Source: a bacterium D16-56
Lineage (GTDB): Bacteria > Bacillota > Clostridia > Lachnospirales > Lachnospiraceae
Direction of reading: 5' to 3'
Assembly (NCBI GenBank): GCA_003611875.1
Contig: RAYY01000013.1
Location: 41,237-105,236, forward strand
DNA length: 64,000 nt
This document shows positions 27,562 to 37,101 of this stretch, piece by piece; position 1 is the first letter of the stretch; each line of letters begins with the position of its first letter. The position numbers and the translations under genes were made by a program. Below the pieces are notes generated by a model. It was not told the origin of the DNA and made no database searches. It was given only the letters and a program-made list of their open reading frames with translations.

Positions 27562-27895
27562 ATGGCCTCTCCTAAAGCAGAATTTATTGTTGAAAATCTT
27601 ATAAGCAAGATTTACCAGAAAAAATACAATGACAGCAAGCTCCATTCCGAACGGGAGCTTGCCAGTCTGTACCATGTCTCCCGCTACACCACTCAAAAGG
27701 TGATGAAGCAGCTTATCGACATGGGGCTTTTTTGCACTGGTGGAAGGCTATCGGATCTCCCACTTTATGACCAATTACAGTCCGACCCGGCTCATGCGGG
27801 AGGATGCAGAACTGTTAAACTGCAAGGGAAATACTCCCGCCTTTCTGATCCGATCCAGAGGCTTTCTCAGAGGCAGCGCCCCCTTTGGTTTATAA
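27562..27895 (+). pseudogene. GntR family regulator, frameshifted
   Basis: ATG 27562, 12 nt after the RspA end, with AAAGGA upstream. It encodes a GntR winged HTH (FIVENLISKIYQKKYNDSKL, then SERELASLYHVSRYTTQKVM). After MGLFC the frame slips; the correct continuation reads ISHFMTNYSPTRLMREDAEL...FLRGSAPFGL in another frame to TAA 27895. No full ligand-binding domain is present. It was probably the regulator of the adjacent sugar-acid gene. Confidence 0.75.
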
Positions 27896-27980
27896 ATCTA
27901 CTGGCAGTAGATATTTTTTGCTGACAAGCCCTTTCCTATCTCCTGCCAAGACTGAATACAGCTTTTTAACCTGTAGTTTA

Positions 27981-29078
27981 CTACTTTTCTTGATAATAAA
28001 TATTAGCGACTCCCAAATCACTTAAATCCCATGTCCGGATAATTCTTTTCCCGTTTATTACCTCAAACCAACATTCGACCTTACACGGATATTCTTCCAC
28101 TTTATATTCTAAACCATCATTCCCCACCACATCTGTATGAAAACCTTCCGCTGTAAAGCGATTATGCTCCAATGGCACTCCCTGTGAAAAGTCCAAGGAA
28201 ATACCAACTGCACCTATGGCTGATAAATTTTGTTCATAACTCCCGTATATTTTCCCGTTCTCTATCTTCACGATGGAAAAAACGCCCCCTCTCCGAGGGC
28301 TAGACATCTGCGTTTCTGCATCTTCCATAATCGCATAATTCCCCACAAACCGACTGCCGTCATCGGTTAAATCTACAGGCGGCATTAAATTGTCACTATC
28401 CCAATGATCATTACCGTTGTATGCCCTAAGCAGCAATGTTCCTTCATTCTTTAATTCCTGAACCAAATTGCTCAGTTTGTTATACTCAACATTATCCCAG
28501 AAATAATCCAACCCGCGGCATTTACCTTCTATTATCTGACAATCACCATGTTCACAGCAATAAAAGCTCTCTTGCTGGTTCCCGTTTACCGTCATCTCAA
28601 TGTATAAAGGCCCGTCGTAAGAATCAAGATAATAGGAAGGCTTATAATAATAAACAACCTGATAAGACGAATAACCGTATTTATTCATTGCCCTGTCCAG
28701 CGCTGAGCCTGTAGATAATTCTGCTCTTACTAATTCGCCAGACTGTGTATAATATTTGCCGCCAGCCTGCTTATAACTGCCCATATTGGCCTGGATATCT
28801 GCGTAAATTCCCTGGATTTCCTGAACCTCCTTCTCCAGAAATTCATCCCAAAAACTGTTGTAAGCCTCTCCTACTAATGAAACCGAATTGATCTCCTTTT
28901 CCCATGCCAGGTTTTGCTGCCTTTCCTGTTCTTTTTCATCTTCCTCTGACACCAAAAACTCTGACTGACCAAGTTCCCTGCTTGCCGCTGTAGTCGTTTT
29001 ATTGCTGATATAGGCGGCCAGGATCATGGTAATGAACATGGTAATCATAATAACCGGCTTTTTCACTTTGTTTTCCAT
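27981..29078 (-). CDS. Membrane-anchored extracytoplasmic protein of unknown function
   Basis: ATG 29078 (AAAGGA four bases upstream) gives 365 aa; an ATG ten codons earlier has no such site. One hydrophobic N-terminal segment (VIMITMFITMILAAYI, about residues 8-24) anchors the protein, followed by a charged, probably coiled stretch rich in Glu and Gln. The remainder is soluble with many Tyr residues and two Cys clusters (FYCCEHGDC). I do not recognise a family. It looks intact in an otherwise decayed stretch, with no operon partner. Confidence 0.6.
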   Translation of the reverse strand: MENKVKKPVIMITMFITMILAAYISNKTTTAASRELGQSEFLVSEEDEKEQERQQNLAWEKEINSVSLVGEAYNSFWDEFLEKEVQEIQGIYADIQANMGSYKQAGGKYYTQSGELVRAELSTGSALDRAMNKYGYSSYQVVYYYKPSYYLDSYDGPLYIEMTVNGNQQESFYCCEHGDCQIIEGKCRGLDYFWDNVEYNKLSNLVQELKNEGTLLLRAYNGNDHWDSDNLMPPVDLTDDGSRFVGNYAIMEDAETQMSSPRRGGVFSIVKIENGKIYGSYEQNLSAIGAVGISLDFSQGVPLEHNRFTAEGFHTDVVGNDGLEYKVEEYPCKVECWFEVINGKRIIRTWDLSDLGVANIYYQEK

Positions 29079-29282
29079 CCCTTCCTTTTGATGATTAAAG
29101 CCTATCATACTGTTTTGTAGTAGTCAATCCTTTTTACCATATGGTTTTCCCCCTCGCCTTATAAGTTTTAAAAAGTGATCCTCCTATTCTTCCTTTCTGT
29201 TTCGGCAAGAATACTTTTCCGAGAGTGCAAAGGGAAAAGCAAAGGCGTGGTGGCGAAACGCAAGGTTATTTAAAACGGGTTA

Positions 29283-29453
29283 TACTAGTACAGCATTGCC
29301 TAAATTCCGGTGAATAAATCACCCGCTATCAGCGCCATCTGCACACCTGCGAAGCTAGACGTAGGCACCACTACGCCGTCGCTTCGCAGACGCACAGCTG
29401 ACACCGATATCACGCAATTTATTCACCGAAATTTTAGCAATGCTGTACTAGTA
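29283..29453. repeat. 171-bp imperfect palindrome (MITE-like)
   Basis: The arms TACTAGTACAGCATTGC...CGGTGAATAAAT and ATTTATTCACCG...GCAATGCTGTACTAGTA are near-perfect inverted repeats. An inner stem CTGCGAAGC...GCTTCGCAG contains a further GTAG/CTAC pair. No coding frame is present. Flanking DNA on both sides carries a loosely similar GAGTGTGCA...AGGCGTRGTGG sequence. The structure fits a non-autonomous mobile element or a bidirectional RNA hairpin between the converging gene ends. Confidence 0.65.
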
Positions 29454-29605
29454 CATCGTTCGGCAAATAACTGGACCAATCACGCAGACTGTTTTTTCGA
29501 GTGTGCAGGTCAAAAAACGCAGGCGTAGTGGGGCTGCACCGAGGCTTTTTGGTCTGTACAATCGGGAAAACGGCACCCAGGATTTTCAGCTCTGTTAATC
29601 ACAGA

Positions 29606-31009
29606 CTACTGCAAATCATCTTTCAAACCTGGTATCCGTGCAGATGCCTTTGTCAGCAGTTCACGTCCCACGCTGTTGGCATAATCCCGCTTTTCCTCCT
29701 CATTGACAAGAGTCAGGCGTCCTTTCTCCACGGTGATCACGCCATTTACCATAACCGTATCCACCATACGGGCATCACCACTTATGACAATGCAGTCTAC
29801 CGGATCATTGCATCCTCCAGCATATTGAAGCTGGCTCCAGTTAAGCATAGTGATATCTGCTGCCATCCCCGGGGCAAGATATCCGATATCCTCCCGTCCA
29901 AGGCTTCTTGCACCGCCGCGGGTTCCCATATACAAAATATCCTCTGCCGTACACGAACCGTTTCCAAAGCTTAAACGGTTCAGCAGGTAGGAAACCCTCA
30001 TTTCCTCCATAAAATTAGATGAATTGCTGCTTGCTGCCCCGTCAACCCCCAATCCGATTCTTTTAACCCCTGCATTTAACATATCCTTCACACGACAAGA
30101 ACCAGAACTTAAGTACATATTAGAAATCGGGCAGCTTGCCACACCTGTATTCGTCTGTGTCATAATTCGGATATCCTCATCATCCAAATGAATACAATGG
30201 GCATAATAGAAACGGTCGCCAAGCAGATTGTGGCGTCTGAACCATTCTACCGGCCGGCAGCCAAAGGTTTCAATCGTGTACTGAGTCTCAAAGACACTTT
30301 CAGCCAAATGTCCATGTACCATAATGTCATATTTTTCTGCAAAATCAATGGTAGCCTTCAGAATCTCCTCGGTATCGTACTGCGCGATACTGGGTCCAAT
30401 CCCTACCCGGCACATGGAAAATTCCGAAGGATCATGGTACTTCTTTACCAGCCTTTTGGCATCTTCCATTACCCGTTCCGTGGTATCCACAACCTCCGGG
30501 CACACCACATCACTGACGACGGAATGGTAGGAACGTACCGGATGGAAACGAATGCCGATTTCCTTTGCCGCCTCAATCTCCGCATCCATCAGCCCTTTCA
30601 CATAGACCGGGTGAGGATACCACAAATCATTGGATGTGGTACAGCCCGACTTCATGCCCTCACCCAGACTTGTATAAATCCCTGCCCGTGCCACCTCAGG
30701 ACTTAAATCTTTGTAAATCTCATACATAACTGTCAGCCATGGCTCCAGAGCCATCCCCTGGGTCGCCTTGATATTTCGTATCAGTGTCTGCCAGGTATGA
30801 TGGTGCGTATTGACAAAACCGGGAACTATAATCTTTCCTGACGCATCAATCTCTTTATTTATTTTAATCTCCGGATACTGCTCCCTCAACCCTTTCCCAA
30901 TAGCCTGGATACGGTTATCACAGACCAGCAAATCCCCATGACGCAGACGGGTACGCGCATCGTCCATGGTAATGATCCAGTCGGCATTTTTATATAGTAT
31001 GTAGTTCAT
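29606..31009 (-). CDS. 8-oxoguanine deaminase-like amidohydrolase
   Basis: A 467-aa cytosolic metal-dependent hydrolase starting MNYILYKNADWIITMDD, with GGAGGG upstream of ATG 31009. Metal ligands are visible: NTHHHTWQ near residue 68, VHGHLAE, YAHCIHLDDEDI and GLGVDGAASSN. The sequence fits the AtzB/TrzN-like and 8-oxoguanine deaminase branch of the amidohydrolase superfamily; the latter turns 8-oxoguanine into urate. It is last in the nucleobase operon, after an NCS2 permease (59-nt gap). The exact substrate (8-oxoguanine, guanine or a related base) is inferred. Confidence 0.8.
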   Translation of the reverse strand: MNYILYKNADWIITMDDARTRLRHGDLLVCDNRIQAIGKGLREQYPEIKINKEIDASGKIIVPGFVNTHHHTWQTLIRNIKATQGMALEPWLTVMYEIYKDLSPEVARAGIYTSLGEGMKSGCTTSNDLWYPHPVYVKGLMDAEIEAAKEIGIRFHPVRSYHSVVSDVVCPEVVDTTERVMEDAKRLVKKYHDPSEFSMCRVGIGPSIAQYDTEEILKATIDFAEKYDIMVHGHLAESVFETQYTIETFGCRPVEWFRRHNLLGDRFYYAHCIHLDDEDIRIMTQTNTGVASCPISNMYLSSGSCRVKDMLNAGVKRIGLGVDGAASSNSSNFMEEMRVSYLLNRLSFGNGSCTAEDILYMGTRGGARSLGREDIGYLAPGMAADITMLNWSQLQYAGGCNDPVDCIVISGDARMVDTVMVNGVITVEKGRLTLVNEEEKRDYANSVGRELLTKASARIPGLKDDLQ

Positions 31010-31068
31010 ATACCCTCCCTTTCCATTATGAGTACTTTATAGGATCTTTACCCAACAAAATATTTCCC

Positions 31069-32367
31069 CTAATTATCGCTTTCCTTCAACAAAATGCTCA
31101 GCACCATCGCCACAATTGCCGTCCCCGGGACACCGCTGAACAGGGTGGAGGCCCATGAAGGCAGAAGCGCCAGCGCATCCGGCACAACCGAAAAGCCTAC
31201 GCCGATAGCTATGGATACCCCGACAATCGTTGTGGTACGAGGAGTAAGGTTCTCTGATTTGATTACGTTCATTCCGGATACCACAATGGTTCCAAAAGCA
31301 GAGAGGGCCACGCCTCCGATAACCGCTGACGGAATTGCCGCGAAAAGAGCACACAGCTTGGGGCAAAATCCACATAAGAGCACCACGCCTCCAGCCATAG
31401 CTGTAATATAACGGCTTGTAACTCCTGAAAGACCGCACAAGCCAATGTTTGCGCTCCCTGAAATTGTCGGACACATATTGAATAAAGCACCTGCCACAGA
31501 ACTGATTCCCTGAGCAAGGACACCGCCCTTCGTCTCTTCACTGGTAGGAAGTTCCCCTTTTGCCAGCATTGCCGCCGAAGACTGGTCTCCAATGAGTTCA
31601 ACCAAGGCAAAAATAGCCAGCACGATTACGGTTATAACAGGCCCCATTTCAAACTTAATTCCAAAATGAAGAATCCGGGGAAGCCTGAACCATGCCTCAT
31701 CCATTACGCTGGAAAGGTCCAGTTTTCCGGCAGCCGCAGCTGCCATTGACATGATGATAATAGCAATCAGTGGAGACGCCTTGGACAGGAAATTCTTTCT
31801 GCAGTAATGATTCAAAAGCAGCATGATTAAAATGGTTCCAAGGGCAAGTCCAAGATTTATCGGACTTCCAAAATCCGGGGCTCCTACGCCGCCTGCGCAA
31901 TAATTAATTCCCACGCCGATCAGGCTCAGTCCCAGGGACATTACCACCGCACCGGCAATGTATGGTTTAAATAAAATCTGAAGCTGTTTGTGAAACGCGA
32001 TCCAGACCAGGCAGGTAATCGCACTGCCAACGAGACACGCTCCGGTAAATGAGTTCAATCCATACTGCGCCCCAAGAGCAATCCCCGGCGCAACAAAAAC
32101 AAAGCTGTTTTCCAGCGGAATCGGTAGCTTTGCGCCAACCGGTCCTGCTCCGATGGTCTGAAGCAAGGTTGCGGCTCCGGTCACAAACATACACCCCGCA
32201 ATAAGAATCGTAATTTCTGCCGCGCTGAGACCGACTCCGGCCCCGATCAGCAGAGGAACCGGCAGCACATTAAAAATCAATACCAAAACATGCTGGATAC
32301 TAAGGGGAATAGACTCTTTAACAGACGGGCACTCATTTAATGAATATCCTCTTGAAATTGACTTCAT
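31069..32367 (-). CDS. NCS2 uracil/xanthine-type permease
   Basis: ATG 32367 has GGAGG upstream; the frame extends to a TTG at 32379 without support. The 432-aa protein has about 12-14 hydrophobic segments and NCS2 features, including a QTIGAGPVGAKLPI-type segment after TM3 and FALVELIGDQSSAAML on TM8. It should import a purine or related base with H+ or Na+. It lies 36 nt after the first cytosine-deaminase-like gene and is the second NCS2 permease of the cluster. Confidence 0.88.
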   Translation of the reverse strand: MKSISRGYSLNECPSVKESIPLSIQHVLVLIFNVLPVPLLIGAGVGLSAAEITILIAGCMFVTGAATLLQTIGAGPVGAKLPIPLENSFVFVAPGIALGAQYGLNSFTGACLVGSAITCLVWIAFHKQLQILFKPYIAGAVVMSLGLSLIGVGINYCAGGVGAPDFGSPINLGLALGTILIMLLLNHYCRKNFLSKASPLIAIIIMSMAAAAAGKLDLSSVMDEAWFRLPRILHFGIKFEMGPVITVIVLAIFALVELIGDQSSAAMLAKGELPTSEETKGGVLAQGISSVAGALFNMCPTISGSANIGLCGLSGVTSRYITAMAGGVVLLCGFCPKLCALFAAIPSAVIGGVALSAFGTIVVSGMNVIKSENLTPRTTTIVGVSIAIGVGFSVVPDALALLPSWASTLFSGVPGTAIVAMVLSILLKESDN

Positions 32368-32403
32368 AGGTTCCTCCAATCTCTGCTCTTTTGTCTCTTT
32401 GAA

Positions 32404-33606
32404 TTATCGCAGTGTAACGTCAATACCGTCTTTAATAACATAAACCGGAGGTGTATGTTTCCAGATCGCATGCCATACATCTTTCTGGTCCAATACCACA
32501 AGATCCGCATTTCCGCCGACTTCCAGTTCATGGCCTTTCATACCCAGAACTTTGGCTGCACTGGTAGTAACCATGTCATAGAGAAGTTCCATATCTTCAA
32601 AGCTTGTCATCCACAGCAAATGGCTTGCCAAAAATGCAATCTGAAGCATATTGCACTCCCCATACGGATAATAAGCATCCGAAATATCATCCTGACCAAG
32701 AGCAACCGGAACGCCGGCTAAAAGCAGATCCTTCACCCTTGCATGAAGCGGTCCGGTATGGGGATCAGAAACCAGTCCAATACCTGCCTTTTTCATCAGG
32801 ACAACCAGCTTACGGAAGTAATTTTCATTGTATAATTCCATTGCCCGGCAATGCTGGGCAGTCACACGGCCCTGCCATCCCATCTCAATGGATTTTTTGC
32901 ACAGCATCTCCAGTGTACGTTCCTCCGGATCTCCTACATCATCCAGGAGCATGGATATGCCTTTGTCATATTCTTTAGCCAGATTACAGGCAAAATCCAA
33001 ATGGGACTGTTCCTCCTCTTTTGTATATTCCATCCACGGAATACCGCCGGAAATATCTGCTCCCAGTTCCATTGCCTGACGCATCAGTTCCTCAGTTCCC
33101 GGCTCACGGGCGATTCCGTCCTGTGGGAAGGCAACCACCTGCAGTTCCACCTTGCCCTTAAATTCCTCACGCCCTTTAATCAAAGCTTTGACCCCTTCCA
33201 GGCGGGCTTTTGGGTCTACGTCGGCAAATGCCCGGATATGGGTGTTTCCATGTTTCAGCGCCATATTGCAGGCCTCTCTCACATTACCGATAATCCACTT
33301 CTCATCATAGCAGGACTTGAAATCCGCAGCCCGCTCAATGGCTGTCATAGCGCCGCCCATACCCCCTGTATGGTATTCTCCAAGAGCCCCCTGCCCTGCC
33401 ATCTCCAAAGTAAATACTTTACATAAGTGCAGATGCCCGTTGACAAAGGATTCTGTTACCAGGTTCCCTTCCGCATCAATGATCTGGGCCGCATCCTGCT
33501 CCAAATTCTCACCGATTGCCGTAATTTTCCCGTCCTTAATCCCAATCCTCTGACTGGCTCCATGTTTCCTTGTGTTTGCATTAATAATCAAAATATCGTA
33601 TTTCAT
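32404..33606 (-). CDS. Cytosine deaminase-like amidohydrolase (copy 2)
   Basis: A 400-aa amidohydrolase of the CodA/cytosine-deaminase-like branch. It has FVNGHLHLCKVF (HxH metal site), TAQHCRAM, and SDPHTGPLHARVKDLLLAG followed by VALGQDDISDAYYPYG. The Asp of GQDD is the usual catalytic acid. It is clearly related to the neighbour at 33640 (same motif order) but diverged, so the two may act on different rings or steps. CodA-type enzymes deaminate cytosine, isoguanine or related N-heterocycles; the true substrate is not evident. Confidence 0.82.
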   Translation of the reverse strand: MKYDILIINANTRKHGASQRIGIKDGKITAIGENLEQDAAQIIDAEGNLVTESFVNGHLHLCKVFTLEMAGQGALGEYHTGGMGGAMTAIERAADFKSCYDEKWIIGNVREACNMALKHGNTHIRAFADVDPKARLEGVKALIKGREEFKGKVELQVVAFPQDGIAREPGTEELMRQAMELGADISGGIPWMEYTKEEEQSHLDFACNLAKEYDKGISMLLDDVGDPEERTLEMLCKKSIEMGWQGRVTAQHCRAMELYNENYFRKLVVLMKKAGIGLVSDPHTGPLHARVKDLLLAGVPVALGQDDISDAYYPYGECNMLQIAFLASHLLWMTSFEDMELLYDMVTTSAAKVLGMKGHELEVGGNADLVVLDQKDVWHAIWKHTPPVYVIKDGIDVTLR

Positions 33607-33639
33607 CTTGTATTCCCCCGATATAAATATTTTTGTTGG

Positions 33640-34875
33640 TTAAATCATCAGACTGACTTCTCTTTTTGTCTTTGCAACTACTTTGCCCTTGTGTATCACA
33701 TAAAGTCTGTCGGAATCCAGCCGAATGGCTTCACGGATATCCTGCGCGCTCAGAATTACCATATCCGCTGTCTTTCCGACTTCAAGGCCGTAATCCCCCA
33801 GTCCCAATATCTTCGCTGCCTCTGTAGTGATCATATCATACAGCTTTTCAATTTCATCAGGGGCTGTCATCTGTGCCGCATGAGCAGTCAGATTGGCAAG
33901 CTGCAGTGAGTTGGCTGCTCCAAAGGGATAGAACGTATCATTCAGGTTATCCTGGCCAAAACAAACCGTTACGCCCGCATCCAGCAATTCCTTTACACGG
34001 GTGATTCCCCTGCGGATTGGTTGCTTGTCCATCCTTCCCTCCAGCATCAGGTTCGTGGGAGGATTGGTAATAATCCGCATTCCGGCTTTTGCCACCTTCT
34101 CGATAACATAGGCGGCGTAATGATCGTCATAGGCGGCCAAAGCACAGGTATGTCCCGCCGTCACACGTCCGATATACCCGCGGGCAATCGCCTCGTCCGC
34201 CACCATTTCCAAAGTACGGTAAAAGGGATCATCAGTCTCATCTACATGCATATCAATATCCGCATCGTATTTTTCAGCCAGATCGAAGCAGAACTTCACA
34301 TGGGCCCTGGAATCATCCGGCGTGTTCTCATTTGCAGGCATTCCGCCTACCACATCAGCCCCCCGCCTCATCGCTTCGGCCATTAACTCCTTTGCAACAG
34401 GACATTTCATCAGTCCTACCTGCGGAAAAGCTACAATCTGAATGTCCACAGTGTCCTTATAAGCTTCTTTCAGGGCTGCTACCCCATCATAAGTTACAAT
34501 CCCGGCCACATCGTCCAGATCAATATGGGAACGAATATGAAGAGTTCCATTGGCAATTTCTCTGCGCACCACATCTCCGCCGCGTTTTAAAATTCGTTCC
34601 TCAGAATAATTTTTCTTGGCAATTGCCTGCACCTCTATGGCATCCTCAAGGGTAACCACCTTTGCGTCCGGCAGTTCATCCAGCACATTCACCTTGTCCA
34701 GATGAATATGAGGTTCAATAAAAGAAGAAGTGACCAAATGCCCCTCGGCATCAATAACCTCTTCTGCCTCTGAGACAATGCCAGGACGGATGTCCATAAT
34801 TTTCCCGCCTTCAACAGCAATATCCATCCATTCTTTTTTATGACGTATCCTTGCGTTCTTAATCAGTAATTGCAT
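33640..34875 (-). CDS. Cytosine deaminase-like amidohydrolase (copy 1)
   Basis: ATG 34875 is preceded by GAGGAGG, which lies inside the end of the upstream permease gene (17-nt overlap). The 411-aa product shows FIEPHIHLDKVNV, MHVDETDDPFYRTLEM, TAGHTCALAAYDDHYA and VCFGQDNLNDTFYPFG, the CodA-type metal and acid residues. The Asp-Lys after HIHL differs from copy 2 (HLHLCK). It is probably a nucleobase or cyclic-amide deaminase/hydrolase fed by the adjacent NCS2 permease. Confidence 0.84.
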   Translation of the reverse strand: MQLLIKNARIRHKKEWMDIAVEGGKIMDIRPGIVSEAEEVIDAEGHLVTSSFIEPHIHLDKVNVLDELPDAKVVTLEDAIEVQAIAKKNYSEERILKRGGDVVRREIANGTLHIRSHIDLDDVAGIVTYDGVAALKEAYKDTVDIQIVAFPQVGLMKCPVAKELMAEAMRRGADVVGGMPANENTPDDSRAHVKFCFDLAEKYDADIDMHVDETDDPFYRTLEMVADEAIARGYIGRVTAGHTCALAAYDDHYAAYVIEKVAKAGMRIITNPPTNLMLEGRMDKQPIRRGITRVKELLDAGVTVCFGQDNLNDTFYPFGAANSLQLANLTAHAAQMTAPDEIEKLYDMITTEAAKILGLGDYGLEVGKTADMVILSAQDIREAIRLDSDRLYVIHKGKVVAKTKREVSLMI

Positions 34876-36208
34876 AGGCATCCTCCTCAAAGTTGTAATT
34901 GTTCCCAGGAAGGATTAGGTTCAATACAATACCTGCCAACGCTGAAATTGCCAATCCGGTGAACTGCACACTTCCAATCGTGACCGGATGCGCCTCAAAC
35001 CCCAAGCCAAAAATCAGGATAACAGCCATAATGAGCACATTTCTCATATCGTTAAAGTCTGTTTTGCTGTCTGCTAAAGAAGAATACCCACTGACAGCTA
35101 TGTTTCCATAGAGAATAATGGAAACGCCTCCCAGGATAGATGCCGGAATCGTGTTGATAAAGGCATCAAAGACCCCGAAAAAGGACAACATAATGGAAAA
35201 GCATCCCGCAATCAATGTGGCCCTGGCATCATATATTTTCGTCATGCTCACCACGCCGGTATTCTCAGAATAGGTCGTATTGGCAAAGCCTCCAAACAGG
35301 CCGGCAAGCATAGTTCCAATGCCATCCCCCATCAGGCTGCAGTGCAATCCCGGATCTGCCATAAAATTGCGTTTGCAGGCCGCTCCAATAGCTGCCGTTA
35401 CCCCTACAGTATTGATGATCCCGGCCAATGAAACCAAGACAAAGGTTACGATAGCGCCTGTGGCAATTGCCGCATCAAATTCTGCCTGCCCCGTCAAAAA
35501 ACCCACAGGGGAACTCTCCATAAACGGAGGGATACGGAAGAAGGAAATATTTTCAAAGGGTGAAAAGTCGATCCACGTCAATCCCAGAAAATCAGGGTTA
35601 ATGAGAGTAACCGCCACACCAACGCTGTAGGAAACCGCAATAGCCAAGAGGACCGGAAGCAGCCTCACCATTCCCTTGCAAAATAAGTTGACAATAAAGA
35701 GCGTCGAAATAGCAATAAGCGCAAGGACCCAGTTGGAAGAGCAGTCAGCCACACCAGTATCCGCCAGCACTAAAGCCAAAAGGATTACACACGGCGCGGT
35801 GACAACCGGCGGAAAAATACGCAGTACTCTTTTGGTGCCTATCTTTTTCACAATCCCCGCCAAAACCAGATATACCGCCCCTGCAAACACGGTCCCAAGA
35901 GAAACGTAGGGGAGTAAGCTGGCCTCTCCATGCGCGATGGACAGGGCTGCGCCAATAAATGCAAAAGAAGATCCTAAAAACACTGGCATCTTTTTCTTTG
36001 TAATAAAGAAATACAAAACAGTGCCAAGTCCGCAGGTAAACAAGGTGATTGACACATTAAACCCTGTAATGAGCGGTACAAGAACCGTGGCGCCAAACAT
36101 AGCAAATACATGCTGGCATCCAAGCAAAAGCATACGTGCTATCCCCAGCTGTTTAAAACCATCACGGATGCCGTCATCTGCAGCGGCTGCCGTCTTTTGT
36201 TCTGCCAT
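34859..36208 (-). CDS. NCS2 uracil/xanthine permease
   Basis: MAEQ at 36208 is chosen (GGAGGG seven bases upstream); an ATG six bases earlier is too close to the site. The roughly 449-aa membrane protein has the NCS2 layout: LGCQHVFAMFGATVLVPLITG at the N-terminus (the conserved GxQHxxAMFGAT segment, read in parts) and ANTTYSENTGVVSMTKIYDA in the core. It sits first after a terminator behind the cyclase gene and overlaps the CodA-like gene, so uptake and deamination are coupled. Confidence 0.9.
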   Translation of the reverse strand: MAEQKTAAAADDGIRDGFKQLGIARMLLLGCQHVFAMFGATVLVPLITGFNVSITLFTCGLGTVLYFFITKKKMPVFLGSSFAFIGAALSIAHGEASLLPYVSLGTVFAGAVYLVLAGIVKKIGTKRVLRIFPPVVTAPCVILLALVLADTGVADCSSNWVLALIAISTLFIVNLFCKGMVRLLPVLLAIAVSYSVGVAVTLINPDFLGLTWIDFSPFENISFFRIPPFMESSPVGFLTGQAEFDAAIATGAIVTFVLVSLAGIINTVGVTAAIGAACKRNFMADPGLHCSLMGDGIGTMLAGLFGGFANTTYSENTGVVSMTKIYDARATLIAGCFSIMLSFFGVFDAFINTIPASILGGVSIILYGNIAVSGYSSLADSKTDFNDMRNVLIMAVILIFGLGFEAHPVTIGSVQFTGLAISALAGIVLNLILPGNNYNFEEDAYAITD

Positions 36209-36231
36209 TTTCATTCCCTCCAATACCTTGT

Positions 36232-36278
36232 TATTTAAAAAAGAGCCGGGCAAACATTTCAGATCAGATGCCCGGCTC
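36232..36278 (-). terminator. Intrinsic terminator between cyclase and permease genes
   Basis: GAGCCGGGCA (36243-36252) and TGCCCGGCTC (36269-36278) form a perfect 10-bp stem. On the minus strand it is followed by TTTTTT. It separates the cyclase gene from the permease/deaminase genes and would cut or lower read-through. Confidence 0.85.
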
Positions 36279-36303
36279 ACAGGTTACTCCAATTGCATTA
36301 TCA

Positions 36304-37101
36304 TTAGACGTTGTCAAATCCGTCAAATGCCACAATACGGCTGATACAGCTTTCACCATCTACAAACTTCCAGGGGAAGCATCCGATCACTACCCGCTTA
36401 TTAGACAGCTGATCAATATCACCGCCCATGCATTCCGCATGGATTGACTCATAGGGCTGGCAGAACAATTCAAAATGCATTGCCTGATAATGCTCCGGCC
36501 ACGGATACACCTCATTTAAGCTTTTGCCGTATTTCTCACGGAAAATCTTGTCACATTTTTCCGCTTCCATAGGCTCCCAGTCACGAATCTTGGTATTCAT
36601 GGGATGATCTGCGGAACCGCAGTCCACGCCGATCCATTTCAGCTTCTTTTTTCTGACCCATGCGATGAAATCCAGTGACGGCCCCGGATGACGCAGCATG
36701 TAACGGCGCTCATCTGCCTGAGGCTGATCCCATCCATAGATATGATAGCCTGTGTTGATGATGAGAATATCGCCTTCCCGCACGTCTGCGCGCTTCTCAA
36801 TATCCTCCGGAGTATAGATGCCAAAATCCTCCATCTGGTCGCGCAGGTCTACGACCACGCCCGGAGCCACCAGCTTATCCAGTTCCAGGGCAGCAATATC
36901 ACGGCCCGAAGTATCAAAATGGCGCGGCCCATCCAGATGAGTTCCCACATGATTGGAATGGGTGATCAACTGTCCGTTTGCCCCATTTGGCGCCAGCCTC
37001 TTAAAATACTTGACCTGAAGCGGCTCATAAGTGGGCCACGGCGGTGTGCTGATTCCAATCGGGATTGAAAGATCATACATTTTAACATCTGACCAGTTCA
37101 T
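36304..37101 (-). CDS. Cyclase family metal-dependent hydrolase (PF04199)
   Basis: A 265-aa cytosolic protein beginning MNWSDVKMYDLSIPIG, with TGGAGG upstream. The signature HSNHVGTHLDGPRHF (HxGTHxDxPxH) is the metal-binding motif of the family that includes kynurenine formamidase and isatin hydrolase, which open cyclic amides or hydrolyse N-formyl groups. In this cluster it most plausibly opens a heterocycle made by the amidohydrolases (inferred). It is preceded by the shared regulon operator at 37208-37222 and followed by a strong terminator. Confidence 0.85.
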   Translation of the reverse strand: MNWSDVKMYDLSIPIGISTPPWPTYEPLQVKYFKRLAPNGANGQLITHSNHVGTHLDGPRHFDTSGRDIAALELDKLVAPGVVVDLRDQMEDFGIYTPEDIEKRADVREGDILIINTGYHIYGWDQPQADERRYMLRHPGPSLDFIAWVRKKKLKWIGVDCGSADHPMNTKIRDWEPMEAEKCDKIFREKYGKSLNEVYPWPEHYQAMHFELFCQPYESIHAECMGGDIDQLSNKRVVIGCFPWKFVDGESCISRIVAFDGFDNV

